A program made the translations under genes and the position numbers. The notes below the pieces were generated by a model. That model made no database searches. It saw nothing but the letters and a program-made list of their open reading frames with translations, and was not told the origin of the DNA. From Chrysoperla carnea (Eukaryota > Arthropoda > Insecta > Neuroptera > Chrysopidae), in contig NC_058339.1 of NCBI RefSeq assembly GCF_905475395.1, forward strand, positions 20,220,001-20,284,000: a stretch of DNA of 64,000 nucleotides. The letters are read 5' to 3'. Shown here piece by piece: positions 34,518 to 44,870 of this stretch. Numbering within the stretch: the stretch's first letter is position 1; the number at the start of each line of letters is the position of its first letter.

Positions 34518-35610
34518 CGTGGGACACCACGGTTTTTTAAATGATGAATACGTATTTGAAACTTCGTGAGTGGTTTCCTTTTGAGGAGCCTACCAAACTT
34601 TCCTCTATGATTTTATTTCGAGAAAGGCTACGTTTGCAAATGGGCATGATGGCGTCATATTTGAGTTATCGTTTTGAAAAAACGCATCAGGGAATTTGTC
34701 GGACTCTATGATCACTTGATAACATTAAACAATAATTATAAAACATAATTCACCAAAAGTGAACCATGTACGTATTCAAAAACAAAAATACTTAAGGTAG
34801 TACCTACACGAAAGTGATATTCCAAGAATTTCTCAAAACTCAGAATATAAAATATTTAATTCATAATACACTTGCTGTTAAAATTAGAAGATGATTTACC
34901 ATGCCATACATGAGATATTAGCAATTAAAAGTGACGCAATTTGTACGTGTACATGGGAGAAGTGTATAAAAATACACAAATTTACAAATATTATATTTAT
35001 TTATCAATGAATGACGTTCACCATCTCTATGAAAAACTAATATAATGTAGAATACTATATTTAGAAAATATATAAATAAAAATAAAAATTATTTACCATA
35101 TAGTTTCGATAAAAAACTTAAATAAATAACTCGTTTTAGCGATGATTTTTGTGGAAAAGATATGAAGACTAATGTTAAAGGCATATGTCATAGTGTGTGT
35201 GTTTATATGTATACTAGAAACAGTAGTGAGGAACTACAGTCTTGTGAAAATAATATATGGTATATGTATAATAGTCATAGCACAGTTAATGCACTGAATG
35301 ATAGTATTAGTCCAAAACTTTTTGACTGGACGGTCGCGGAGGAACTACCTTAAGTACCTACGCCATGTTCGAGGTGGTATACAGGTTCATTGGTGCAGTA
35401 TTTTTGTAGACGAAAAATATTTTATTGTTCCCGACAAATTCCCTGCTGCGTTTTTTCTGAACGAAAACTCAAATATAACCATCATTTTCATTTGAAAACG
35501 CAGCCTTTTCGAAAAAAATCATAGAAGAATCGTTTCAAGTATATCATTTTTTCAAGTATATCATTTGAAAAAACTCGTGGCGTACCACGATCTAGTATGT
35601 TTGCCTTCCT
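34518..35610. mobile_element. Decayed fold-back element hosting a TTAA MITE
   Basis: The left arm (about 34518-34710) and right arm (about 35425-35610) are inverted and about 80% alike. Shared blocks are CGTGGGACACCACGG versus CGTGGTACGCCACGA, TCTATGATTTT..TTTCGA, ATATTTGAGTT and CAGGGAATTTGTCGG. The 562-bp TTAA element lies between the arms. The total without it would be about 530 bp. Confidence 0.7.
34792..35353 (+). mobile_element. TTAA-flanked MITE, 562 bp
   Basis: TTAA bounds both ends. The termini are TTAAGGTAGTACCTACACG and CGGAGGAACTACCTTAA. It is exactly as long as the inverted copy at 55444-56005 and nearly the same in sequence. Both carry the same 63-codon frame (begins MKTNVKGICHSV), which is open only because the copies are young. 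It is a short form of the element at 5759. Confidence 0.92.
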
Positions 35611-36072
35611 ACCTAGTATTGTTTTAATATGATTGCGGACCACTTTTTGATGCCATGGTAAAAACTATTAAGTGTCTGTGTCGTTTATTGCATGGGAATA
35701 TAACATAGTTTTAGTACCTACTTATTTATATAGATAGAAACAATTAACTCAATTGATTTAGTTTCTATGTTTGTTGGTCGATGTTATTAATTATGTAATG
35801 AAGGATATGTATGTTTGTATGTATGTAGAATGTAGATGTACATTGACATATATCGTGGGAGGTCGCGTGGAGGTGACCCTCAATCACCTCTTATGGGAGC
35901 GAAAATATATTTCATTATTTTTCTACCTATGCACTAATAATTTGTGTGTATATAATAACAACGCATTTAAATAAACTTCTATTATGTGCACATTATGTCA
36001 TATATTAATATATTATTTGATAATATGGAAAATATGGTCATAATTAGTGATATCTGTGTCGACCTATTTGCT
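35611..36072. other. Gene-free stretch
   Basis: A GTATGTATGTAT patch lies near 35816. A 67-codon frame at 35771-35974 is unrecognised. Nothing else is seen. Confidence 0.4.
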
Positions 36073-36363
36073 TTAAGGTAGTACAAGCATCAAGGCAAGG
36101 TTAGGCTTGTGGTAGACATTTTTTATGCCTTATTTTAAACTTTGATGATGAATTTTGAAAAATTCATGAACGAAGACGAAAAATAAGAATTTTTCGATAT
36201 CTGCCTTGGTTTTCGAAACGTTCAATTTTCGATATTTTGAAAATTACTGCAGATATTTTAACCACCCCCTAACATTTTCACAATTGATTTAGACTTTGTC
36301 GAACTTCATATAAAAAGTAAAGCCATTTATTTAAAATTGACCTGGCGCTTGTACATCCTTACC
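36073..36363. mobile_element. Second TTAA-type MITE family, about 290 bp
   Basis: It starts TTAAGGTAGTACAAGC and ends GGCGCTTGTACATCCTTAC, which are inverted repeats over about 17 bp. The first 12 bases equal the terminus of the 562-bp family, though the interiors differ. The right TTAA has become TTAC. Confidence 0.65.
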
Positions 36364-36584
36364 CGGCAAAATAATTATGGATTATTTATTTAAAATTAAA
36401 TTCGGGAAAAATTTTTAACAGTTGTCATTTAATTGAAAAACGAAACGTTTAACGAAGAGTTGGGAAATATAATTTAACTTTTGAATTGCCCATTGTAAGC
36501 CTGTCATAAATCTACAATTTTCTATAGTTCTTATACCTCTTATAATACCTAAGATGCCAAACATATTTGGATGAAAATCTCTTC

Positions 36585-36790
36585 TAAGGTTCACAAGATG
36601 GGTCCTACGGATCCAAGACTCAAATAACCTATGTTTCTCATTTACGAACTCAAGCTCTTTTCGTTTTTGAGTTATTGTGCTGACGGGTGGACAGACGGGC
36701 AAACGAAAATAGATTAATTGTGTGATTTGATGAACACTTCGATCTAAATTTTGTTTGTGGCTTCAGCATTTACAACCGGCGTTACAACCA
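36585..36790 (+). repeat. Decayed copy of the SRPRB-intron repeat
   Basis: CACAAGATGGGTCCTACGG, CTCATTTACGAACT, CGTTTTTGAGTTAT, a GGACAGACGG core and GATTAATTGTGTGATTT follow the order seen at 6385-6650. The GGAC microsatellite of that copy is not expanded here. Confidence 0.7.
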
Positions 36791-38507
36791 AGGAACTCAA
36801 TATATTCCGATATATTCTCAGAGGGTATTTAAAGTAAATAAATACAGACGTGCCATGGGACATACACTCTCATACAGACACTCTATGATTGTGTTCGTTA
36901 TAAAACTTATTTTGTATTTTTGAGTCCACATATTTATTACTAAGTCAGTTTTTTTTTTTTTTTTTAAATTTGATTTTTAAAACTAGACTTTTTTTTACAA
37001 ACAAGAGCTGTTATAAAAAACCTAAGAATTTTTGTTAAAGTATATAGAGTATAGAGTATAAAGTATAAGTATTTGTTTATGCTTCATGTATTTATTGTAT
37101 GGGTGCAAGAAATTAAGTAAGCTGTCTAGATAAGTGAGAATGAACACCCAGTAGGTATTTTTGATAAATTAAACTGGATATAGTTAAAAACGTAAATTAA
37201 TTCGAAATGTAGATTTCTTAAACTAGCGACGATGATATGGTTGAAAATCCCAGGGACAAATGAAAAGACTGTCCTAAGAAAAAGTATTGGAACTGATGAT
37301 TGATAATTAGAAAATATATTTTTTCCTGCGCTTCCTCAGTGAAAATAATTTTTCACTTTCGACACAGACGGTTTTCCTGATTTAAGTCTAATGTCAGAAC
37401 TGAATAAATGTTGCAAATATCACATTCGATTTGTTTGAATAAAATAATGGGCTAAACAAAATATTTAAAGCCTTAATAACTTAAGTTTTGTTCACAACAA
37501 GGTTTGTTATAAACTTTATTATATAGGTACATTTGTCAAGCAACCTTTAAATATTTATATTACGATTATTATTGTCGACAAACAATAGGCATTTCAAATA
37601 TGTAAAATTCTAAACCTTTTACTAGTAGATTAGAGACGACGGTGACGGTGGACAACATAAATACTTTGATTAATGCAGGTGGTGTGCCTTTTCTTGTTGT
37701 TTTAAATAACATTCACAGACACACTAACACAATTTTAAAATCTGCGAAATGTCTAATATTTTTACCTGCTTTACCTATAAAATATCAACATTTATTGGTC
37801 ACTGAAGGTTTATATAAATATTTCCAATTGTCGCAAACTTACACTATTTTAATACCTTTGCATCCGGGAAATATATGGAGAAAATCCATGCAAGATGGCT
37901 GAATCTAGATTGCAAGACCAGTCAAAGATATTTTCCTATATGCGCTTTTCCACCATTTTAATCTCGTAAACCTAATTAGGGAGGAGATATAAACCCACTA
38001 ACTTGAAGAAAAAAATTATAAGAGATTTAAAAAATTATAAGAGACACGGTTGCATCGCAAAACATAAACATATAAGTGACAATGGACCTATTCCCTAGTT
38101 TGCAACACATTTTGTAAACTAGTGAGGAAAATAGAATTTCACCTCGTAATTATTTCAATTTTTTGGGGCTTATATCTTTGTTCTGATTTGATTTTTGTTT
38201 CTGAGATTTTTGTTGCACATCTTCCATCCAGTTTGCGTTTTTCTCCACAAAGGGGCGATCAATATGATTATAAAGTTTAAATACAGTAATTTTTTTGTTT
38301 TCTTGTGTTTATTTTTATTGGCTAATATGGTTAATCAAATTCTCCTTGTATTAAACCGTAAGATAGAATAGGTATTCTTTCTGTAAAGTTTGTTGGAAAA
38401 TAAATAAATCGGCGGCAATGATTTAGAAAAGTTACAGATAAATTGCACGGTTGTAAACTTGCAGTTATTGCAATTATTTATACCTTGCGTTAAGTTGACG
38501 GTATTTT
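36791..38507. other. Gene-free stretch
   Basis: A frame at 37642-37902 (86 codons) shows no recognisable domain, and no splice partners were found. One TTTCCTGCGCTTCC motif near 37323 may be a stray arm of the mini-hairpin family. Confidence 0.4.
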
Positions 38508-38810
38508 GTGCAAAAGTACGTACACCACAACACTGGCGGGTTAGCCGGGTTGCAAAATAAACATTTCTACAGGGCCGTGTATTTCCGGTCTCTGAGCATT
38601 GGCGTTCCTGGTAAGCAAGTTGACCAATTTTTAGCTAAACGATCTCTCCGTGGGGGCTCCAGGCAGATTTACGAAGACCGAAATAAAGAAAAAAAAAAGT
38701 TGCAAAAAAAAAGGGACGAATTAGATAAATTTTCCAAAGAGTTTCCCTGTTACGAGCCACAGGTAGGTTTACGAATAAAAAAAGTAAGTTCGTTGATAGA
38801 ATTTGCTTAG
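38508..38810 (+). other. Anonymous reading frame, possible exon, function unknown
   Basis: About 100 codons are open, richer in G+C than the surroundings. The centre encodes a strongly charged, probably helical segment (YEDRNKEKKKLQKKRDELDK). There is no ATG at its left end (the frame begins at a GTG). An acceptor-like TTTCTACAG precedes 38573, and donor-like sites (G|GTAAGC near 38611, CAG|GTAGGT near 38763) fall inside it. It could be a real exon of an unrecognised gene or a transposon remnant; no family was recognised. Confidence 0.25.
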
Positions 38811-40810
38811 GTAGGTGTTTTTTTATTATTTTTCGTCAAGCTTTTGCAAATAGTCATGTATGAGTGACTCATGGAAAAAATTATTCTCAACTTGTTAGTA
38901 CAATAAAAATTCGATGTGATTTTAAAAATCATAAATGTATTAAGTATAAAGCTTGTGAAAGTTTAGTTTTTTATCAATAAAGCATTTATTATTATTATAA
39001 AACTATAACTTCAGGAAGTGAGCCAATTTCGATAAAAACAAAAAAACCAAAGTCAAGTAACAAAACAATATTCACGTAATTTACTATCAGCTAGAAAAAA
39101 AACAAAGAAACGAAGAAAAAAAAAATGCAAATTGCGTGTCTAATCAAATTTGTAAACGTTTTGTAAGCCGTAATACATAGTCGTGTTCATTAGCTATGCT
39201 GTAGGTAATGTTGTAAAAAGTGTTAACGGAGAATAATAAAAATGTGAGCTTGGGAGAAGTGTGGTGACGATATTTATTTATTGGTTACTCAGTTTTATTG
39301 ACAATCTAAACACAAAAAAGGAACTGTTAATGTTATCCAATTAACTACGTATTACATTGCATATATACAATAACAAACTGTTGCTGTGGGTACCAAATAC
39401 ATTGTGTGTCTGTGTAAAATGTTTTTCTATGAAGTAAATTATTTTAACAGATAATTTATCTTACAATTTCTTTGTTCAACAATGTTTATAGAACCTTAAC
39501 TGATTTCATCAAACCGATTTAAGTATAATCATTTTTATATCTATCAAACACATACATAGATCAATCTTTGAGTGGAAATTACTTTTGAGATAATTAGAGA
39601 AATAATTGGCTTGTGTAATATTTTATGGAATACTTAACTATACCGCATACAGATAGCATAATGGAACAGAAAATGTTCAGTTTATATTTCGTTCGATCCT
39701 ATATATCCTTAGAATATTTAAAAAAATGATTTTTTTTATTTCGGGTATAATGAACAGTTCGATAATCTTTAGCCGCGTGATGAGAGATTTTCTCATTTGT
39801 TCAGCACATGTGTCAAATATTTCGGGCCTTTTAATATTCTAAATCATAACCTCTTCATAATTTTATATAAAATACACCAGCTAATTAGATGTTTGAGAAG
39901 GAAAATATTAGGGCAGAAAAATAATTCATTTTAACTAATTTCTTCATATTTCGATCACAAGTTTTTTTTATTTACTGAGGATGACTTATATTAAACTAAC
40001 GAAAGTTCACAAACAGGCCCGAAAATTTCCGGTGCACGTTTTTGGTTATTTAAGTTATTTAAAAAAAGCTACGTTGGAAGTGTTTATGTTGCAATTTTTT
40101 CAGATTTTAATTGGATACTAATTTATAAGATGAGAATAGTTTTATCATTTCTAGTATAACGTTAAAAAACCATACCATAAGCATATACCTTTAAAGGTGA
40201 TTAACATGACTAGTATAATGAATATTTTATGATGTTCGACTAAATAGTATATACACGACATTCTTGACCATCAATTAAATTATAATATCTTCTAAAAAAA
40301 ATATAAAAAATTGATGGTAGTAAACCCTGCCTGATACAGCCTAATTCAGATTCTATATTATATATAATCTGATAAATAGTAGATGTATATTGACAGATTC
40401 TATATACAGCCTAATTTTCACCACTTTATAAATAATATGGAAAATTGGCAGTAGCTCTTAAACATTAGAATATTAGGTTAGACTATTATGTCAACTGGAA
40501 ATTTGATCTCTATCACCGCATTCACATTCTGCACTAATTCGGCTTAATAAACACCTTCGCTTCGAGCTGTTAAAAACGCCCAAAGTATGAACATTTCAAG
40601 TACTATTGAACACAAAATGTGTATTTCTCCAGTTTCTGAGAAAACTGAAGCAAAAATATCATTTCTCAAAGAGATTTGCATAGAATTTTTGAGCCTAAAA
40701 TAAAATTTTCTGAGATTGTTTAAACTACCCTTAAAATATTTTAGGCTAGTTAAAATATTTTAGGCTAAGTTCTTTGTTCTGGTTTATTTTATATGGGCAG
40801 GAAAATTAAC
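38811..40810. other. Gene-free stretch
   Basis: AT-rich; no exon, RNA gene or clear repeat was recognised. Confidence 0.45.
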
Positions 40811-40876
40811 TGGACCAGATATCTAAGCCGAGATTTTGATTGTATCAAAAAAAATCTCGCCTTAGATATCTAATCC
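40811..40876. repeat. Hairpin with 27-bp stem around AGATATCT
   Basis: TGGACCAGATATCTAAG continuing through GAGATTTT pairs with AAAATCTCGCCTTAGATATCT ending TAATCCA. Only about three positions mismatch, and the loop is about 13 nt. It may be a tiny fold-back transposon remnant or a structured RNA; nothing decides between these. Confidence 0.55.
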
Positions 40877-42195
40877 AGATATCGGCTAATCTCGAAATTT
40901 GGATTAAGTGCACCATTGTGCACGATTACGTTCGAAAGGTTTTCCAAATTGAAGAAGTATTTTTGTTAATATTTTCTTCCGGTCAAAGTTTTGCAATATG
41001 CAAGGGAAACATTTACTTTACCATATGAAACTAAACCAAATTTTGACTGATAATCACGAAATGTTGACTGAGCAACCGATAAAACAATAAGATATTCAAA
41101 GTTATCTCACACACCCCAAACTGTAATAGTCGGAGTGCGTAGCATATTTTCACCAAATGTGGCCTTCTTTTCGATTTAGATCAATTTTCAAAACTTATGA
41201 AACCTTGTGTCTTTAAAATCATAATATTTTCTTAATTAATTAATAAGGTATCTATCAGGGTGGGTTAACTACAGTCGACTTTTGAACCAATATGTTAATG
41301 TCAAAATTTTTATTTATTTTTGTTATTGGTAAAAATAATAAAACTATTTGAAAAACACATTAGTGTGAAATATAACAATGAATCATCAAACCACAGTAAA
41401 CCAATCTCTAGTGACCACAATGAATGTATTATAAAGAAAAAAACGAACCGCAAAAATGTTGAAATCATTTAATGTTTTTGAAAGAGATCAATTTGTTGAA
41501 ACGAATATTTCAAAAAAAAAAAAAGACTTAACAAAAAAGATTAAAATAAAATAAAACTATAAAAGAATATAAATGATTAAAAAAAATAAAATAAAATAAA
41601 ACAGGCAAGTGACTCATTTTTCGAGTCTCCACAAATAACAAATAAATATCTGTTTTAATAATCTTATGGTAAACTACAATAGTGGTCCATTGTTTGACCA
41701 AAAACTTGTCGTCTGCATTAAGTCCGTTGTTAGTGTGTTGTTTTCTTCAGTTAACGAAGGCGATTTTTCTATTAAAATACAATATAATAATAATAATCTC
41801 TTTAACTGTGTTGTTTACGTAAATTGCCTTCTTGTACAGGAGGCAGTTTGTATATGGGGTGTCCCTTTCACCTAACCTATATATTTGATAAGGGGGTATC
41901 ACAGGGGGGACAGTCGAGTAATTAGATGGGGTTTTACATCGCAAGTTGTATCGAAAATGGAAAATCTTTGAAAATGATCTTTATGCTCCGTTCCATTTAA
42001 AAAACGCACTTTGGTTTTCCGATTTTCTTTCATACGGGTGGTGTAAGTGATTTTGTTGGTAAACAATCCGTATTTCAGTTCTGTTAAACTTTTAAAAATT
42101 TCAGCTCTTTATTTTGAATCGTTAGAAAATAATTTAAGTCTAGTCGAGGTTTTGCACAAGTTTCGACTAAACTTTTGTTTAAATTATTATTTTTA
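40877..42195. other. Gene-free stretch
   Basis: A-rich patches at 41510-41600. Overlapping short frames on both strands around 41666-41944 show no recognisable domain. Confidence 0.4.
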
Positions 42196-42285
42196 GTGGA
42201 AGTGCAGGGAAATGATTATCTATTAAAATAATAACATTGAAATTCATATCGTTTATTTTTCCTTGCACTTCCACCATCAATATTT
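42196..42285. mobile_element. Mini-hairpin element, GTGCAGGGAA family
   Basis: AGTGGAAGTGCAGGGAA faces TTCCTTGCACTTCCACC, a 15-bp inverted pair around about 57 bp of AT-rich loop. It is the clearest member of the family seen also at 11838 and 53938. Confidence 0.7.
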
Positions 42286-42659
42286 TTTGATAAGACAAAC
42301 TACTGGGAAAGAATTATAGAAACAGAGATAATAACATAGCGGTTTTAGTCCAAATTTCTTCCAGAAATTACTTACGTCGCATAAGTAGTTTTTTTTCATT
42401 TGCTGCAGTTCCTTAGTTAATTTATTATAAAATTTATTTATAAATTTCACGATTGAAGTTAAGATTTTATTTTTTTAATGTTTGTAAAACAGTAAGTAAT
42501 CATAAAATATATATTTCTAGTTGATTATATTTCCCAGACGTCATAAAACATTACATTATAATTTCATAGAAATATTACCTGGTTTAGTGTTTACCTTTTC
42601 AATAAGCATCTAGTAACGGTGCTGGATACATACAGAATACATGCATGAATTCATAGGTA

Positions 42660-42810
42660 TTGCATATTATGTGTCTTCTGGAATTCAACAGCAATCTCTG
42701 CTGCTTGGAGTGCGCGCGTGATCGGTTACTCGGAGGGAGGAGTTTTCCCACACTCAGCATCTAGATATGAACGATCTGAGGTGCGGTGTATGGTTCACAG
42801 TGGCCATGAT
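42660..42810. other. GC-richer island without a reading frame
   Basis: It includes GGAGTGCGCGCGTGATCGG and GGTGCGGTGTATGGTTCAC inside very AT-rich surroundings. Such islands in insect DNA can be 5' untranslated exons or promoters; neither is shown here. Confidence 0.25.
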
Positions 42811-43192
42811 ATGGTATGCTGTAGTTTAAAAATGTGTTTATATATTTATAGGTGATTAAAAATTATATTTTATATTAGGTACTCTCATCAAATTAGATGA
42901 AATTTTATATGATTTATTTTTGGCCTTTTGGGTGCAGCAATGCCTTATGAAAATTTTTAACACTCTTATTAGCGTACGGAATATTTGACGTGATTTATAT
43001 CCACTTCAAAACGTCGGATTGAATTGAAACTTCGCTTACTTATCAAGGAATGATGACAAACCAATAATTTAATGAGTTTGTCCGATTATCCTGATCAGGA
43101 TCTTCGGGATAAAGGGGTGATAGTTTGTATATGGATATTCCATGTGAATATTAGACAAATATAGATCAAAGTTTACAATAATCTGAATGATA

Positions 43193-43556
43193 CAGTGCAA
43201 CCTTAATATAACGCACCTCAATATAACGAATTCCTCGATTTAACAAATTTTTCGCAATCCCCTTGAATTGTCCATAAGAGTCAATATAAAATATACCTCT
43301 ACATTTCGAATATTTTTTGCGAACAGTCTCTTTATAACGAATTTTCAACTATAATAAAAAATTTAAATACCTCTAAATAACAAAACCTTTATATAACGTA
43401 TAAAGTCCCACCAATATATGACAGTTAGTATGCTCCATAGTATGTAATTCATGTCGCGAGAGGTTCCGACCCTTTTTTCCTCTTTATAACGAATTTTAGA
43501 CCAACTTAACCTCAATATTACAAACCTCAGTTTAATGAATTACTTGATATAACGTG
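43193..43556 (+). mobile_element. pogo/Tigger-like element remnant
   Basis: It starts TA|CAGTGCAACCTTAATATAACG, the form of a pogo/Tigger inverted terminus after a TA target. Several further AACCTCAATATAACGAA-like copies follow (about 43212, 43330, 43490, 43540). The opposite end is missing: the run stops where the densovirus-like palindrome begins at 43560. Confidence 0.55.
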
Positions 43557-43559
43557 ACG

Positions 43560-43645
43560 TTCTTTTAACCTTGAAGAAACTATGGTTCTGATCATGGCCA
43601 TGGCCGCAGCCGGCCGATCAACCGGTTTCTTCAAGGTTAAAAGAA
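43560..43645. other. Densovirus-like terminal hairpin (endogenous viral element, left end)
   Basis: A perfect 21-bp inverted pair (43560-43580 and 43625-43645; core TTTTAACCTTGAAGAAAC) closes over about 44 bp. The loop is GC-rich and itself palindromic (GGTT and GATC pairs, GGCCATGGCC, GCCGGC). Such a cross-shaped end is typical of parvovirus genome termini. Its place directly upstream of NS-like frames supports a viral origin. Only one end of the viral genome is present. Confidence 0.7.
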
Positions 43646-43676
43646 AAACACGTGTACAAGGTTAAAAGAAAAACAC
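43633..43676 (+). repeat. Direct repeat inside the viral terminus
   Basis: AAGGTTAAAAGAAAAACAC occurs twice, at about 43634 and 43658, separated by GTGTA. The first copy overlaps the right arm of the hairpin. Repeats near parvovirus ends can be Rep/NS1 binding sites, but this is not shown here. Confidence 0.7.
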
Positions 43677-43767
43677 AACAACAAGTCAAACCCGTCTCGG
43701 GTGCGGCGGTGACGGTATAGGTAGGGAAATTATAAAAATTTTCATTAAAAATAGCTGGAAAAAATCA

Positions 43768-43775
43768 TATAAATA
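43768..43775 (+). promoter_or_regulatory. TATA box of the viral NS promoter
   Basis: TATAAATA lies 67 nt before the first ATG (43842) and about 120 nt inside the hairpin, the layout of a densovirus left-hand NS promoter. A small palindrome TATAGTTGACTATA follows at about 43798. Confidence 0.55.
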
Positions 43776-43841
43776 GAAAAGAGTAGCAGCAGCAAGTATA
43801 GTTGACTATACAGTGAATCAGTAACAATTAAAAGTGCAAAA

Positions 43842-44870
43842 ATGGCAGATGAACCACCAACTAAAAAACAAAAAACAACACACGAAGAAAACAGTGAACG
43901 AAGCGAATCATTAATGGAATTGACGATTGATCGTGTGGATACACCTGAATTGGACGGTATGTTTCGTGTATTCTTATGTTGGTTTTTACCAACATGTTTT
44001 GGAAGAGTATTTGATAGTCCAAGTGATTTCCAGAACTTTTGGAAGAAATCCTTAACAACTTTAAAGAAGTTGAGCCCGGAACTTCAAGTCAAACGAATAA
44101 TAGCCAAAACAATACAAGTGGTGAACAATTTATGGACGGACCTACCAGCGAAGGAAACTGTAGATGGATGGGCAAATTTAGAGAAGAAATGTCTAGAAGA
44201 CCATTTATTTTGCACAGAATACTTCGATGCCGAAATAAACGAGAAATTAGTGACATTCTTAAGGAGTTGGAAAAAAGAGTCAGCCGATACATGGGACAAA
44301 TTTTGTGGGTCTCAGTCCACGACACAAGTGGATGGGAACACATCCACACGGTCCACGACTGCTCTTTCAACAAAAAACAATGTAGGTGCGGGATTCTCGC
44401 TGGATTCGATGTTGCGAAACCTAACGACAACGCCAATATCGCAACCTACAACGTTACAGACGAACGACTCCATGCTCTCTACGAGTATTTGCATAAGAGA
44501 CCACGATCATTTAGATACGTATACGGCACCGAAACGAGAAGGGACAGATTATTTTATCCACCTGCGTGCAATTCCACTACATGTGGTTACAAATCCGAAA
44601 ATCGACAAATCGCAGTACTGGATGCATGCGAGGCAAGAGCTGAAATTTTTCGTGAACGAAACAGGAACAACAGAAATTTCTCAGAAGTTTCTGGAACTAA
44701 CGAGCACAGTGACGAAACAGATAACGGAGGATCCAGAAGTGCACCACGAACAACGAAAATTTTTATTGTTTATTGTTATTTTTATTATTGTTATATTTAT
44801 TGTTATTGTTATTTTTATTGTTCTCACAAACAGTATGTTAGGAATGTTTCTTTATAAATCGAAAATCTAA
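43842..44870 (+). CDS. Endogenous densovirus frame 1 (NS2-like overlapping frame)
   Basis: An ATG-initiated frame of 342 codons runs without a stop through the whole insertion. The start is a charged segment with a nuclear-signal-like PPTKKQK. Position and overlap suggest an NS2-type protein of a densovirus: unspliced RNA would be read in this frame, while removal of 43957-44033 would shift reading into the NS1-like frame from the same ATG. The last 35 or so residues are hydrophobic (I/V/F) and come from a low-complexity TTATTGTTATTTTTATT run at about 44755-44825, probably host DNA past the viral break. No family domain was recognised in this frame itself. It may be unexpressed. Confidence 0.55.
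   Translation: MADEPPTKKQKTTHEENSERSESLMELTIDRVDTPELDGMFRVFLCWFLPTCFGRVFDSPSDFQNFWKKSLTTLKKLSPELQVKRIIAKTIQVVNNLWTDLPAKETVDGWANLEKKCLEDHLFCTEYFDAEINEKLVTFLRSWKKESADTWDKFCGSQSTTQVDGNTSTRSTTALSTKNNVGAGFSLDSMLRNLTTTPISQPTTLQTNDSMLSTSICIRDHDHLDTYTAPKREGTDYFIHLRAIPLHVVTNPKIDKSQYWMHARQELKFFVNETGTTEISQKFLELTSTVTKQITEDPEVHHEQRKFLLFIVIFIIVIFIVIVIFIVLTNSMLGMFLYKSKI
44027..44857 (+). pseudogene. NS1: Endogenous densovirus NS1, N-terminal endonuclease part only
   Basis: The frame is open from 44027 to 44857, overlapping frame 1 in another register. It carries an HUH nuclease signature: HIH at codons 44339-44347 within GWEHIHTVHDC, a cysteine pair CRC just after, and a Tyr motif YLHK (YxxK, Tyr at 44486) 49 residues downstream. 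This is the replication-initiator nuclease of parvovirus NS1, which nicks the viral origin. The superfamily 3 helicase half is absent, so the protein is truncated and cannot support replication. A donor G|GTATGT at 43957 and acceptor TTTCCAG ending 44033 (77-nt intron) would put the ATG exon 43842-43956 in phase with this frame. The end of the frame lies in the low-complexity junction sequence. Assignment rests on motifs and architecture; no search was run. Confidence 0.7.

Noticed and set aside
35162..35353. 63-codon frame beginning MKTNVKGICHSV, repeated at 55444-55635
   Set aside because: It is identical only because both are recent copies of the 562-bp MITE; the older copy at 5759 has the frame broken.
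44084..44494. Minus-strand ORFs across the viral element
   Set aside because: Shadows of the two plus-strand viral frames; no motif was recognised.
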